From positions 1 to 64,000 of the forward strand of contig CAMLIL010000002.1 of the NCBI GenBank assembly GCA_946480015.1: a stretch of 64,000 nucleotides of DNA. The letters run 5' to 3'. The position numbers and the translations under genes are program-made. The notes under the pieces were generated by a model that saw only the letters and a program-made list of their open reading frames with translations, was not told the origin of the DNA and did not search any database. The stretch comes from an uncultured Oxalobacteraceae bacterium (GTDB lineage: Bacteria > Pseudomonadota > Gammaproteobacteria > Burkholderiales > Burkholderiaceae). Position 1 is the first letter of the stretch; the number at the start of each line of letters is the position of its first letter. Of the stretch, positions 10,358 through 21,290 are shown piece after piece.

Positions 10358-11278
10358 CCCCGGCATTCCACCTGTTGCCGGTCCGTGGCGCCGCCTCGGC
10401 CACGCGCCTGGACAGTCTGGCGCTGTGCCTTCTGTTGCTGACCGGCGCGGTGGCGCTGGCGGTGCTGGCCACGATGATCGGCTTTTCGGTGCGCTACCGC
10501 GCCGGGGCCGATGCCGACCGCAGCGGTGCGCGCGCCCGACGCGCAGGCCTGGAAATCGCCTGGACCGTGATCCCGCTGCTGCTGTTCCTCGGCGTCTATG
10601 CATGGGGCGCGATCGACTACCTGGCGCTATACCGGCCCAATTCCGCAGCCACGCCGGTGTTCCTCGTGGCCAAGCAATGGATGTGGAAGGCCGAGCACCG
10701 CGACGGGCGGCGCGAGGTCGGCGAGCTGCACCTGCCGCTGGGGCGCCCGGTGCGCCTGGTAATGACCTCGCAGGACGTCATCCACAGTTTCTTCGTGCCG
10801 GCCTTCCGCATCAAGCAGGACGTTGTCCCGGGCCGCTACACCTCGGTCTCGTTCACCCCGAGCCGGGCCGGCGACTACCACCTGTTCTGCGCCGAATTCT
10901 GCGGTACCCACCATGCCATGATGACCGGGCGGATCGTGGTGCAGCCGCCCGCCGAATTCGCGCGCTGGCTGGCCGAGGGGCCGCATCAGCCGGGGATGGC
11001 GGCCCGCGGCTTCGCGCTGTTCCGGCGCTTCGGCTGCAGCGGCTGCCACGCCGCCGGCGCGGACGTGCATGCGCCCGACCTCACTAACCTGCTGGGCCGG
11101 CGCGTGCACCTGCAGGACGGTCGCGAGCTGACGGCGGACGAAGCCTACGTGCGCGATTCCATCCTGCTGCCGCGCAAGGACATGGTGGCCGGTTACGCCC
11201 CGATCATGCCCACGTTCGCGGGCCAGATCGGCGAGGAGGAACTGTTGGCGATCATCGAATACATCAAAGAGAGTGGAC

Positions 11279-11304
<26 letters not shown>
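10354..11304 (+). CDS. coxB: Cytochrome c oxidase subunit II with fused cytochrome c (caa3 type)
   Basis: 316 residues. Two membrane helices (about 24-47 and 66-86), then the cupredoxin domain with the complete CuA site [12 protein letters not shown] (two Cys, Glu, His, Met), and a C-terminal cytochrome c domain with CSGCH and a distal methionine in PIMPTF. The fused heme domain marks it as caa3 type: it can take electrons from ActE or from a soluble cytochrome c. It overlaps the subunit I gene by 26 bases. Confidence 0.93.
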
Positions 11305-12900
<1,596 letters not shown>

Positions 12901-12904
<4 letters not shown>

Positions 12905-13572
12905 GCACGGTGCAGACCAGCCAGGCGCCGCCGGCGCCGCAGTTTTCCAGCCGCGAACAGCAGGCATTTGCGGGCACCTTCGGCATGTGGGTGTTCATTG
13001 CCAGCGAACTGCTGTTGTTCGGCCCCTTGCTGTTCGCCTACCTGTACCTGCGCGTGCATTTCCCGCAAGCCTGCGCCGCCGCCAGCCGCCATACCGACTT
13101 CGCGCTCGGCACCGTGAACACCGGCGTGCTGCTCACCAGCAGCCTGCTGATGGCGCGGGCGGGCCAGTGCGCCAGCGCCGGACGGCGCCGCCTAGCGGCC
13201 GTGCTGCTGGCGGCGACTGCCGCACTGGGACTGGCCTTCCTTGCGGTAAAGGGCTGGGAATACCATGCCGAATATGGCGAACACCTGTTTCCGGGCGCGG
13301 GGTTCCATCCCGAACGCGCCGGCGTCGCGCAGCAGCTGCCGGGCATGGAACTATTCTTCGTCCTGTACTTCGCCATGACCGGGCTGCATGCACTGCACCT
13401 GGCGGTCGGCATCCTGGCCTGCCTGTGGCTGGCGCTCGGCCTGCGCCAGCCGCCGCGCGCCGGCCCGGACGACACGGTGGCCGAGCTGGCCGGGCTGTAC
13501 TGGCATTTTATCGATGTGATCTGGATCTTTCTCTATCCGCTGCTGTACCTGGTCGGGCGCGCGGGAGGCTAG
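12901..13572 (+). CDS. coxC: Cytochrome c oxidase subunit III
   Basis: 223 residues, seven predicted helices, of the heme-copper oxidase subunit III family. [15 protein letters not shown] and the late segments [13 protein letters not shown] and [17 protein letters not shown] are diagnostic. Subunit III stabilises the core and proton uptake. ATG 12901 overlaps the coxA stop by four bases. Confidence 0.93.
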
Positions 13573-13573
13573 C

Positions 13574-13900
13574 ATGCAAGCCGGCGTCCGTTCCCTGGTC
13601 CTCACCTGGCTGGCCTTGCTGGCGCTGCTGGCGGTCAGCGCCGGCAGCGCGCTGTTGCCGCTGGGCTGGATCAATAGCGCCATCAACCTCGGCGTCGCAG
13701 TGGCCAAGGCGCTGCTGGTGGCGCTGGTCTTCATGCGGCTGCGCCAGGCCCATGCGCTGTTGCGGCTGGCGGCGCTGGCCGGGCTGGTCACGCTGACGCT
13801 GCTGTTCGGCCTGGCCGGGGCCGATTACGCCACGCGTACCGAGGCGCCCGCGCCTTGGCAGCAGCCTGCCACGGTGGCGCCGCGGCTGGGTGGGCGCTGA
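13574..13900 (+). CDS. Cytochrome c oxidase subunit IV-like small membrane protein
   Basis: 108 residues with three hydrophobic helices, including NLGVAVAKALLVALVFMRL, a segment typical of bacterial subunit IV / CyoD-like proteins (the 'AK..LV..FFM.L' pattern). It starts one base after the coxC stop and is the last gene of the operon; the next gene converges from the minus strand 14 bases away. Confidence 0.8.
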   Translation: MQAGVRSLVLTWLALLALLAVSAGSALLPLGWINSAINLGVAVAKALLVALVFMRLRQAHALLRLAALAGLVTLTLLFGLAGADYATRTEAPAPWQQPATVAPRLGGR

Positions 13901-13914
13901 CATCGGTCGCGCCA

Positions 13915-15096
13915 TCAGCGGCCTGCATGCGCGCTGCCGTTCCAGTTCGCAATCAGCTCCCCGTACGCGCGCCCGACCGGGCGGATGTTGCGCTCAAGGT
14001 CGAACAACCCGCGCGGGTTGACGCGGCCGCGCTGTTCGCGCAGCTCGATGTCCCAGTCGACCTGGTCGGTCAGCGAATACCAGGTGAAGCCCACGGTCTG
14101 GACTCCGGCGCGCATCAAGCCCCGCAGCAGTGTCCATTGGCGCTGCAGCCAGGCGCTGGCCTCGTCCCCGGCGGGGCCCTGGTCGCGGTTGGTCTCGGTA
14201 TGCATCAGCGGCAGGCGGTAGCGTTCCACGTACTCGCGCACGATCGCGGCGAAGCCGAGCAGCTCGTCCGCTGGCCGCATGCCGCCGTCGGCGTCGACGT
14301 GGTGCTCGTTCGAGCGGTAGTAGTCGCTGCCCAGGATGCAGTGGGCACGCACGGCGTGGTCCTCGAAGAAGCGGCAGTCGTCATCGCTCAAGCCGTTGTC
14401 CAGCACATAGGCGCGCAGTTCCGGCTCGAGCGGCAGGCCGTAGTTGAGGTCGAGCGAAAGAAAGCGCCGCAGGTTGCGCGCATCGGCGAGCGGTACCGCC
14501 TGGGGCACGCTGGCGTGGAAGTATTCGCTCGATTCGCTCTGAATGAACAGGGCATCGGGGCGCACGGCCAGGATCGCGTGCATGGCCAGCACGTTGGCCT
14601 TGACCAGCAGCGAGAGCGCGGTGACAAAGGCGCGGTCGCTGGCCTGCTGCTCGTTCCACAGCCCGTAGAGGGCCGAGAAGCGGGCGCAGACATACATTTC
14701 GTTGACCGGGGTGTACAGGCAGATCCAGGGATAGCGCCGCGCGAAGTCGCCCGCATAGCGCGCGAACAGCGCCGGAAAGTCCGGATTCTGGAAATTGCCG
14801 ACCCAGTCCGGCACACCGAAATGGCACAGGTCGGCGATCGGCGCGATACCCAGGCGCCGCAGTTCGCCGAAGGCCTGGTCGGCAAAGTCCCAGTCGTAGC
14901 GTCCTGGCCCCAGCCAACAGCGGTGCGGCGGCAGGCCATAGCGCAGCGTGCGGATGCCGAGCCGCGACGCCAGGGCGAAATCGGTGCGCCAGTGCCGGTA
15001 GTGGCCGCATTCTTCCATCTGGTCGCGGCGGATCCGGCCATGCCCGATGGTCGGGGCGCTGTTCTCGACGCCGGAGGCGAACATGAACGGAATCAT
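13915..15096 (-). CDS. GH1-like family protein (beta-glucosidase fold)
   Basis: 393 residues. The N-terminal FMFASGVENSAPTI resembles the 'F..G...S..Q.EG' start of the family 1 TIM barrel; then RLGIRTLRYGLPPHR, and TPVNEMYV in the place of the acid/base TxNE motif. Near residue 300, LMHTETNRDQG is a plausible nucleophile region ('TE(N/T)'). It is shorter than a standard GH1 enzyme (about 450) and no signal peptide is seen. Related proteins are often encoded with GMC oxidoreductases. It starts inside the stop of the FMN oxidase gene, so it is translated as the last gene of that operon. Substrate unknown. Confidence 0.65.
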   Translation of the reverse strand: MIPFMFASGVENSAPTIGHGRIRRDQMEECGHYRHWRTDFALASRLGIRTLRYGLPPHRCWLGPGRYDWDFADQAFGELRRLGIAPIADLCHFGVPDWVGNFQNPDFPALFARYAGDFARRYPWICLYTPVNEMYVCARFSALYGLWNEQQASDRAFVTALSLLVKANVLAMHAILAVRPDALFIQSESSEYFHASVPQAVPLADARNLRRFLSLDLNYGLPLEPELRAYVLDNGLSDDDCRFFEDHAVRAHCILGSDYYRSNEHHVDADGGMRPADELLGFAAIVREYVERYRLPLMHTETNRDQGPAGDEASAWLQRQWTLLRGLMRAGVQTVGFTWYSLTDQVDWDIELREQRGRVNPRGLFDLERNIRPVGRAYGELIANWNGSAHAGR

Positions 15097-16253
15097 CGCG
15101 CTCGACCCAAGGGCGGCTGGGCGGTGACGACACCGGGCGGGATGCCGGCCACGCTGTCCAGCCCGGCCAGCATCATGCAGTCATGCAGTTCCTGCTCGAA
15201 CAGGTCGAGCGCGCACAGCACGCCGTCGTAACCTTTGGCCGCCAGGCCGTACAGGCAGGCGCGCCCGCTCAGGCAGGCATGGGCGCCAAGGCCGATCGCC
15301 TTGACGATGTCGCCGCCGGTACGGATACCGCCGTCGAACAGGACCTCCGTGCGCCCGCCCACCGCGTGGGCGATGGCTGGCAGCACCGAAATCGAGGATG
15401 GTGCACTGTCGAGCTGGCGTCCACCGTGGTTGGAAACGATGATGGCGTCGGCCCCGAGGTCGAGCGCGCTGCGGGCGTCGTCAGGGTGCATCACGCCCTT
15501 CAGAATCAGCTTGCGCGGCCACTGCTGGCGCACCCAGCGCACGGTGCCGGCGTCGAAGGCGGGATCGAACTGCTCCGAAATCCATTTCGACAGCGAACCG
15601 ACCGACTTGCCGGCTGCGGTCTCGCGCTCGAGGTTGCCGAAGTTGTGACGTTTGCTTGCCATCATGCTGGCCAGCCAGCGCGGGTGGCCCAGCATGTCCA
15701 GCACGTTTTGGGGGGTGAGCTTCGGCGGTACCGCCAGCCCGTCCTTCTCGTCGGCCCAGCGCTTGCCCTGCACGTGCAGGTCGATGGTCAGCACCAGCGC
15801 CGAGCAGCCGGCCTCGTCGGCTCGGCGGATCAGGCTGCTGTTCACTTTGCTGTCCTTCATCAGATAGAGCTGGAACCAGAACGGCCGGCCGGTGGCCTCG
15901 GCCACGTCCTCGATCGAGCTGATCGAGCAGGTCGACAGGCAGTAGGGAACGCCGAACGCGGCCGCCGCGCGCGCGGCCTCGCACTCCCCGTTGGGCCAGG
16001 CCAGGCCCGCCAGCCCCGTCGGGCCGATGGCCAGCGGGATGCGCGCCGGGTCGCCGACCATGGTGGTCGCGGTGTCGCGGCGGGCCACATTGCGCAGGCT
16101 GTGCTGGCGCAGCGCCAGCGCCCGCATGTCGTCCAGGTTGCGCTGCACGGTCAATTGCTGCTCGCTGCCGCCGTGGATGTAGTCGAACAGCACCGCGGGC
16201 AGGCGCTTGCGCGCCAGCGCTTCCAGGTCGAAGATGCTGGCGATCTTGGTCAT
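15093..16253 (-). CDS. FMN-dependent alpha-hydroxy-acid oxidase/dehydrogenase
   Basis: 386 residues, full length for the family. FDYIHGGSEQQ near the N-terminus, PTGLAGLAWPNGE, the catalytic-base segment SNHGGRQLD and the phosphate-binding DGGIRTGGDIVKA are signatures of L-lactate dehydrogenase / glycolate oxidase type enzymes. These oxidise a 2-hydroxy acid to the 2-oxo acid, passing electrons to quinone, cytochrome or oxygen. The usual 'FDY.DGGAEDE' is modified here, so the substrate may not be lactate. 18 bases separate it from the GMC gene. Confidence 0.85.
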   Translation of the reverse strand: MTKIASIFDLEALARKRLPAVLFDYIHGGSEQQLTVQRNLDDMRALALRQHSLRNVARRDTATTMVGDPARIPLAIGPTGLAGLAWPNGECEAARAAAAFGVPYCLSTCSISSIEDVAEATGRPFWFQLYLMKDSKVNSSLIRRADEAGCSALVLTIDLHVQGKRWADEKDGLAVPPKLTPQNVLDMLGHPRWLASMMASKRHNFGNLERETAAGKSVGSLSKWISEQFDPAFDAGTVRWVRQQWPRKLILKGVMHPDDARSALDLGADAIIVSNHGGRQLDSAPSSISVLPAIAHAVGGRTEVLFDGGIRTGGDIVKAIGLGAHACLSGRACLYGLAAKGYDGVLCALDLFEQELHDCMMLAGLDSVAGIPPGVVTAQPPLGRAR

Positions 16254-16271
16254 CGTGTGCTCCCGTTCATC

Positions 16272-17915
16272 TTAGAGTTCGCCGCGCGCGGCCAAGGCTT
16301 GGATGCGCGCGCCGATGCGGCAGGCCAGCGCCTGGATCGTCAGCGAGGGGTTGACCCCGCCGCAGGTCGGGAACAGCGAGCCGTCGCAGATCCACAGGTT
16401 GCGCACGTCCCAGCTGCGCCCGTCCGCATCGACCACGCTGGCGTCCGGCGCGCTGCCCATGCGGCAGGTGCCCAGGATGTGACTGGTGTCTTCGCTGGTC
16501 CATAGATCGCGCCCGCCCGCCGCTTCCAGCATCCGGCCCATGAAATGGCGCGCGTGTTCCTGCATGCGGCGGTCGTTATTGGAATACGAGAACTCGACGT
16601 GGGCGACCGGCAGGCCGTCGCGGTCGCGCTGGTCGGCGAGGGTGACGCGATTGCAGGGGCGAGGCTCGGTTTCGGCCACGGCCACCAGACCGCTCATGTG
16701 GTTGTAGTCGAGCATGGCTTCCCGTAGCGCCATGCCCCACAGCCCGCGCGTCGTGGTCACCAGCTGGGCCCAGGCACGCGGCAGCGGTCCCTGGCTCATG
16801 AAGGCGTAGCCGCCGGCGAAATCCTTGCCCTCGTCGACGTAGTTCCAGTGCTCACAGACGGCCATGTTGGGCGGCCCCTTGTTCCAGCGAATTTCCTCGT
16901 CGAAGCGCGCCCAGACGCCGGGTCCGGCATGGGTGGTCAGGTGGGTGCCGACCAGGCCGGAGCGGTTGGCCAGACCCTGCGGGAAGCGCGCGCAGGCCGA
17001 GTTCAGCAGCAGGCGCGGGGTCTCGATCGCGTAGCCGGCCACCACCACGTGGCGCGCGCGCTGGAAGCGCCAGGCGCCGGCGCGCCGGTAGTGAACACCG
17101 CACGCCAGGCCATGTTCGTCCAGGTCGATGCGCCCGGCCATGGCCAGGTCGCGCACCTCGGCGCCGGCGCGCAGGGCGCGCGGTATCCACACCACCAGCG
17201 CGCTCTGCTTGGCGTTGGTTGAGCAGCCAAAATTGCAGAAGCCGCGGTAGACGCAGGGCGGCGACTTGCCGCGCGGGGCCGATACCGTCGCCAGCGGAAC
17301 GGCCGACCAGGCCACTCCCATACGTTCGGCGCCGCGCGCCAGCACCAGTCCGGCGGCATTCATCTCGTGCTCGCGATAGGGATAGCGGCGGTGCGCCGGT
17401 CCCCAGGGATAGCGCAGCGGCCCCGCGATCGCCAGCGCGCGCTCGGCCTCTTCATAGTATGGCGCCAGGTCGGCGTAGCCGATCGGCCAGTCGGCCCCGT
17501 AGCCGAGCAGGCTGCGCGCACGGAACCATTCCGGGCGAAAGCGCAGCGAGATCATGCTGAAGTGGACTGTCGAGCCGCCGACGCCCCAGCCGGAATTGTT
17601 GCCGCCCAGGGCGATCGGGTCGGCGCCGCCGGTCAGGCGTTCATCCAGCCAGTACAGCTGCTGCTGGGCTTCCTCGTCGGAGGCGAAGTCCTCGAGCGGG
17701 CGCCAGAACGGGCCGGCCTCGAGCACGACCACGGAAAAGCCCGCTTCGGCCAGCTTGCACGCCAGCGTGGCGCCGCCGGCGCCGGCGCCGACGATCGCGA
17801 AGTCGACGGGGGCGCCGTCGCGGTATTCACGCATCGGCACCCAGCCGCCGCGCCGGAACACGTCGGGCGCGCGGCCGCCGCCGGTGCGCGGCGTTCGCTT
17901 GTCTTGGCCGTTCAT
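16272..17915 (-). CDS. GMC-family FAD oxidoreductase (gluconate/sorbose dehydrogenase type)
   Basis: 547 residues from the ATG at 17915; another ATG lies 21 bases upstream. VDFAIVGAGAGGATLACKLAEAG is the FAD-binding GxGxxG region; GGSTVHFSMISLRF and the C-terminal GTCRMGSAPDASVVD with a following PTCGGVNPSLTIQALA carry the family's catalytic histidine/asparagine region. It oxidises a primary or secondary alcohol group of a sugar or polyol. The coupled upstream gene encodes a gluconate-2-dehydrogenase subunit 3-like protein, so the two probably form one membrane-linked enzyme. No cytochrome subunit is encoded next to it. Confidence 0.88.
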   Translation of the reverse strand: MNGQDKRTPRTGGGRAPDVFRRGGWVPMREYRDGAPVDFAIVGAGAGGATLACKLAEAGFSVVVLEAGPFWRPLEDFASDEEAQQQLYWLDERLTGGADPIALGGNNSGWGVGGSTVHFSMISLRFRPEWFRARSLLGYGADWPIGYADLAPYYEEAERALAIAGPLRYPWGPAHRRYPYREHEMNAAGLVLARGAERMGVAWSAVPLATVSAPRGKSPPCVYRGFCNFGCSTNAKQSALVVWIPRALRAGAEVRDLAMAGRIDLDEHGLACGVHYRRAGAWRFQRARHVVVAGYAIETPRLLLNSACARFPQGLANRSGLVGTHLTTHAGPGVWARFDEEIRWNKGPPNMAVCEHWNYVDEGKDFAGGYAFMSQGPLPRAWAQLVTTTRGLWGMALREAMLDYNHMSGLVAVAETEPRPCNRVTLADQRDRDGLPVAHVEFSYSNNDRRMQEHARHFMGRMLEAAGGRDLWTSEDTSHILGTCRMGSAPDASVVDADGRSWDVRNLWICDGSLFPTCGGVNPSLTIQALACRIGARIQALAARGEL

Positions 17916-18508
17916 GGCACTTCGCGCGCCTCCCACCGGTCGCGCTGGTTCAAGCCCAGGCGCACGTAGCCGCGCGGGCTGGCCGGACCGCCGAAGCCGA
18001 TCTCGTTCCAGGCCGTGGGATGGGCGTAGTAGATGCCGGCCGCGGTCTTGAGCAGCAGGTGCAGGAAGAAGCGCTGCGCGGGCACTGCCTGCCAGCGCGG
18101 CGATTGCGCCCGATCGTCGCGCAGCGCCTGCAACACGGCATCCTGGCAGGCCGCGTCCAGTTCGACAAAGCCTTGGCCGTGGCGGCAGCGCGCTTCGTCG
18201 TCCAGGGCCGCCAAGCCCAGGCGCCAGGCCTGGCGCAGCGGCGGCATATCCGGCTGGCGGTAGCCTTCGCCGCGATCCTCGTGCAGCATGGCATCAATCC
18301 ACGGCGTAATCGGGATCGGATCGGCACGATCCGGCTGCGGCAGCAGGCGCCGGTTGACCACCTCCAGCAGTGCCCATTCGGCTTCATCGAGGAAGCGGCG
18401 CGGCGGGACTGCGTCCAGGCGCTGTGCCAGGATGCGCCGCGTGGTGTCGTCAAAGGACGGGCTGTCCCATTTGGCCAGCACGTCGTAGCCCCGGTAGCGC
18501 GCGCTCAT
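17912..18508 (-). CDS. Gluconate 2-dehydrogenase subunit 3-like protein
   Basis: 198 residues. FLDEAEWALLEVVNRRLLPQ is the characteristic opening of the gluconate 2-dehydrogenase subunit 3 family, and GRGYDVLAKW-like and NEIGFGGPASPRGYVRLG segments occur in partners of GMC enzymes. The usual twin-arginine signal of this subunit is not visible. Its stop overlaps the GMC start by ATGA, a sign of translational coupling and fixed stoichiometry. Confidence 0.8.
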   Translation of the reverse strand: MSARYRGYDVLAKWDSPSFDDTTRRILAQRLDAVPPRRFLDEAEWALLEVVNRRLLPQPDRADPIPITPWIDAMLHEDRGEGYRQPDMPPLRQAWRLGLAALDDEARCRHGQGFVELDAACQDAVLQALRDDRAQSPRWQAVPAQRFFLHLLLKTAAGIYYAHPTAWNEIGFGGPASPRGYVRLGLNQRDRWEAREVP

Positions 18509-19476
18509 GGCCTCTCCGGGCAGGCGCGGTCGCGCGCGCGCAGCGCCAGCGCGGCGCGCCCGGCCAAGGCCAGCGCGGAGAAGCTGGGCGGGGCCGGCAG
18601 GGGCGGACCGCTCAGCAGGTTCTGGCTCCAGTTGCGCCAGCCGCCCATCTGGCGCGCCACGCCGCGCGCATGCAGGGCGCTCCCGGCCACGCCAAGCCAG
18701 GCGCAGGCCGCCAGCCATGCGCGCGTGAGGCGGTGCGGCCGGGCCGGGGCGCGCACGGCGCCGGCGGCCAGCAACGCGGCGGCGGCCGGGGGAAGGGTGA
18801 CCGGCAGCCACATCGCCGGATGATGGTAGGCGCCGCGAAAATGCAGCAGTGCGGCCTCCAGGCTGGTGCCGGCCAGGCCGACAGCGGCCAGCGCGCACAG
18901 GGCCTGGCCGCTGGGCAGACGCGCCAGCGTCGGGGCGCCGCCCCCGACCGCGCGCGCGGCCAGACCCAGCAGTCCGGCCAGCGACAGGGCAGCCGGCGCG
19001 CCCAGCGGCGCGGCGTAGAACAGGTTGGCCCAGGACAGGCCGCCGGGACGGCGCAGCACGTTACAGGCGTGAAAGCCGAGTCCTGCGGCGCCGGTCGCGC
19101 AGGCCGCCGCGAACGGCAGGAACGGCGCCGGGTCCAGCGGACGGCGCGCCGCGTGCGCGGCGCACGCCAGCGCCATTGCGGCGCTGGCCAAGGGGGCGAA
19201 CATGCCAGGGTTGGCGAAGCCGCCCCGGTAGTGTTCGAGCGCGCTGTCGCCCAGCACCGAGGCGCACAGCAGGGCGGAGGAAAGGTACAGCTGGCGGGCG
19301 GCGCCGGCCTCCGCGGCGCCATCGAGACTGCGGCCCAGAACTGCCGCGGCTGCCGGAAGCGCGGGAAACCGGACGGCCCGCCGCGTGGCCAGTACCGCCG
19401 CCAGCGCCAGTCCCAGCGTCACCGCGCCGAGAGAGCGCAACTGCGGGAGCGCATCCGCGTGCGGCGCCGGGTTCAC
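18505..19476 (-). CDS. Polytopic membrane protein of the GMC operon
   Basis: 323 residues, Ala/Leu-rich, with about eight hydrophobic helices. The start is GTG at 19476, which overlaps the stop of the TPP-enzyme gene (GTGA). I do not recognise a conserved domain. HYRGGFANPGMFAPL and HFRGAYHHPAMWLPV are two similar segments spaced about 150 residues apart, which suggests an internal duplication. Its coupling to the GMC and subunit 3 genes suggests that it anchors that enzyme in the membrane; that is inference. Confidence 0.65.
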   Translation of the reverse strand: MNPAPHADALPQLRSLGAVTLGLALAAVLATRRAVRFPALPAAAAVLGRSLDGAAEAGAARQLYLSSALLCASVLGDSALEHYRGGFANPGMFAPLASAAMALACAAHAARRPLDPAPFLPFAAACATGAAGLGFHACNVLRRPGGLSWANLFYAAPLGAPAALSLAGLLGLAARAVGGGAPTLARLPSGQALCALAAVGLAGTSLEAALLHFRGAYHHPAMWLPVTLPPAAAALLAAGAVRAPARPHRLTRAWLAACAWLGVAGSALHARGVARQMGGWRNWSQNLLSGPPLPAPPSFSALALAGRAALALRARDRACPERP

Positions 19477-21260
19477 CGCTTGTCCCCGGGGAGGAGGTTG
19501 CTCAGTACCTGGCGCGCCACCCCGGCCAGCATCGAGCCCTCCTTTGGGTCGCCCTTGACGATGGTGCTCATGAAGTTTTTCGCCTGCTCCAGCGAAATGT
19601 GCGAGGGCAGGGGCGGCACCTCGGGATCGGTCTTGAACTCGAGCACGACCGGCCGGTCGGCGGCCAGTGCCGCGCGCCAGGCCTGGCTGACACCGTCCGG
19701 GTTGTCGCAATAGATGCCCTTCAGGCCGATCAGGTCGGCGAAGCGGTGGTAAGGCACGTCCGGGATCTGCTGGGTGGCATCGAACTTCGGGTCGCCCTCC
19801 ATCACGCGCTGTTCCCAGGTCACCTGGTTCAGGTCGCCGTTGTTGAAGACGCAGACGATCCAGCGCGGATCCTCCCAGCGCTGCCAGTATTTCGACACCG
19901 TGATCAACTCGGCCATATTATTCATCTGCATGGCGCCGTCGCCGACCAGAGCGATCACCGGGCGGCCCGGATGGGCGAACTTGGCGGCGATCGCATACGG
20001 CACCGCCGCGCCCATCGAGGCCAGGCCGCCGGAGAGCGAATACATCTGGCCGCGCTGGACCCGCAGGTCGCGCGCATACCAGTTGGCGCAGGAGCCGGAG
20101 TCGCTGGTGACGATGGCATCGTGCGGCAGCAGCGGCGACAGCTCCCACGCCACCCGCTGGGGATTGACAGGGTGGGCCGGCTGCATCGCGCGATTCTCGA
20201 GCGTGCTCCACGAGGCGCGAACCTCGCTTTCGACGTGCGTACGCCAGGCGGTGTCGGTCTTTTCCTGCAGCAGTGGCAGCAGCAGGCGCAAGGTCTCGGC
20301 GCAGTCGCCGTGCAGGTTCACTTCGGCCGGGTAGCGGATGCTCAGCATCGACGGGTCGATGTCGATCTGCACCGCGCGCGCCTTGCCCTCCTTGGGCAGG
20401 AATTCGGTGTAGGGAAAGCCGGTGCCGATCATCAGCAGCGTATCGCAGTGGCTCATCAGGTCCCAACTGGCCTGGGTGCCGAGGATGCCGATCGCGCCGG
20501 TAACCCAGGGCAAGTGGTCGGGCAGGGCCGCCTTGCCCAGCAGGGCTTTGGCGGCGCCGGCCTGCAGGCGGTCCGCCACGGCGATCACTTCGTCGGTTGC
20601 CTGCAGCGCGCCGGCGCCGACCAGGAGCGCCACCTTGCTGCCGGCGTTGAGCAGCTCGGCGGCGCGGCGCAGGTCAGCTTCGTGGGGTACCACGTGCGGC
20701 TTGGTGTAGCCGATCCCGGACAGTACCGAGCCATGCCGGTGGGGCGGGTCTTCGTAGGGAAGTTCCTGCAGGTCGCCCGGAAGGATCAGCACGCTGACGC
20801 CGTTGCGCCCCAGGGCGACCCGCATTGCACGGTCAAGCAGATGCCGCACCTGGGACGCGGTCGCGGCCTCATGCACGTAGTCCGCCACGTCCTGGAACAT
20901 GCGCTCCAGGTTCAGTTCCTGCGTATAGTGAGCCCCGCGGGCGGTGCGCGGGGCCTGGCCGGTGATGGCCAGGACGGGCACGTGGTCGGCCTTGGCGTCG
21001 TACAGCCCGGTCAGCAGGTGGGCCGCGCCCGGGCCGCCGGTGGACAGGCAGACCCCGAGGCTGCCGGCGAACTTGGCATGGGCCGAGGCCATGAAGGCGG
21101 CCATTTCTTCGTGGCGCACCTGAATGAACTCGATCTTGCGCGGGGAACGCTGGAGCGCCCCCAGCACTCCATTGATGCCGTCGCCCGGGTAGCCGAAGAT
21201 CGTGCGTACGCCCCAGTCATAGAGTCGCTCGACAAAGAAGTCACCGACGGTTATGCCCAT
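19473..21260 (-). CDS. Thiamine-pyrophosphate enzyme, pyruvate oxidase-like
   Basis: 595 residues with the three domains of the POX/acetolactate synthase family. IFGYPGDGINGVLGAL and RHEEMAAFMASAHAKF contain the catalytic glutamate region of the N-terminal domain; the middle domain is a Rossmann-like FAD/nucleotide domain; the C-terminal GDGAMQMNNMAELIT followed by NNGDLNQVTWEQRV is the TPP/Mg site (GDG...NN). The start at 21260 follows a GGAG box; an upstream ATG at 21281 would add seven residues. Best guess is pyruvate oxidase or a related decarboxylase feeding electrons to quinone. Confidence 0.82.
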   Translation of the reverse strand: MGITVGDFFVERLYDWGVRTIFGYPGDGINGVLGALQRSPRKIEFIQVRHEEMAAFMASAHAKFAGSLGVCLSTGGPGAAHLLTGLYDAKADHVPVLAITGQAPRTARGAHYTQELNLERMFQDVADYVHEAATASQVRHLLDRAMRVALGRNGVSVLILPGDLQELPYEDPPHRHGSVLSGIGYTKPHVVPHEADLRRAAELLNAGSKVALLVGAGALQATDEVIAVADRLQAGAAKALLGKAALPDHLPWVTGAIGILGTQASWDLMSHCDTLLMIGTGFPYTEFLPKEGKARAVQIDIDPSMLSIRYPAEVNLHGDCAETLRLLLPLLQEKTDTAWRTHVESEVRASWSTLENRAMQPAHPVNPQRVAWELSPLLPHDAIVTSDSGSCANWYARDLRVQRGQMYSLSGGLASMGAAVPYAIAAKFAHPGRPVIALVGDGAMQMNNMAELITVSKYWQRWEDPRWIVCVFNNGDLNQVTWEQRVMEGDPKFDATQQIPDVPYHRFADLIGLKGIYCDNPDGVSQAWRAALAADRPVVLEFKTDPEVPPLPSHISLEQAKNFMSTIVKGDPKEGSMLAGVARQVLSNLLPGDKR

Positions 21261-21290
21261 GTTCGTCTTCTCCGCTCTCAAATGTTGCCA

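Noticed and set aside
13855..15231. A 458-codon plus-strand frame over the GH1-like gene
   Set aside because: The minus-strand frame has GH1 motifs and overlaps its operon neighbours by ATGA; the plus-strand frame has none.
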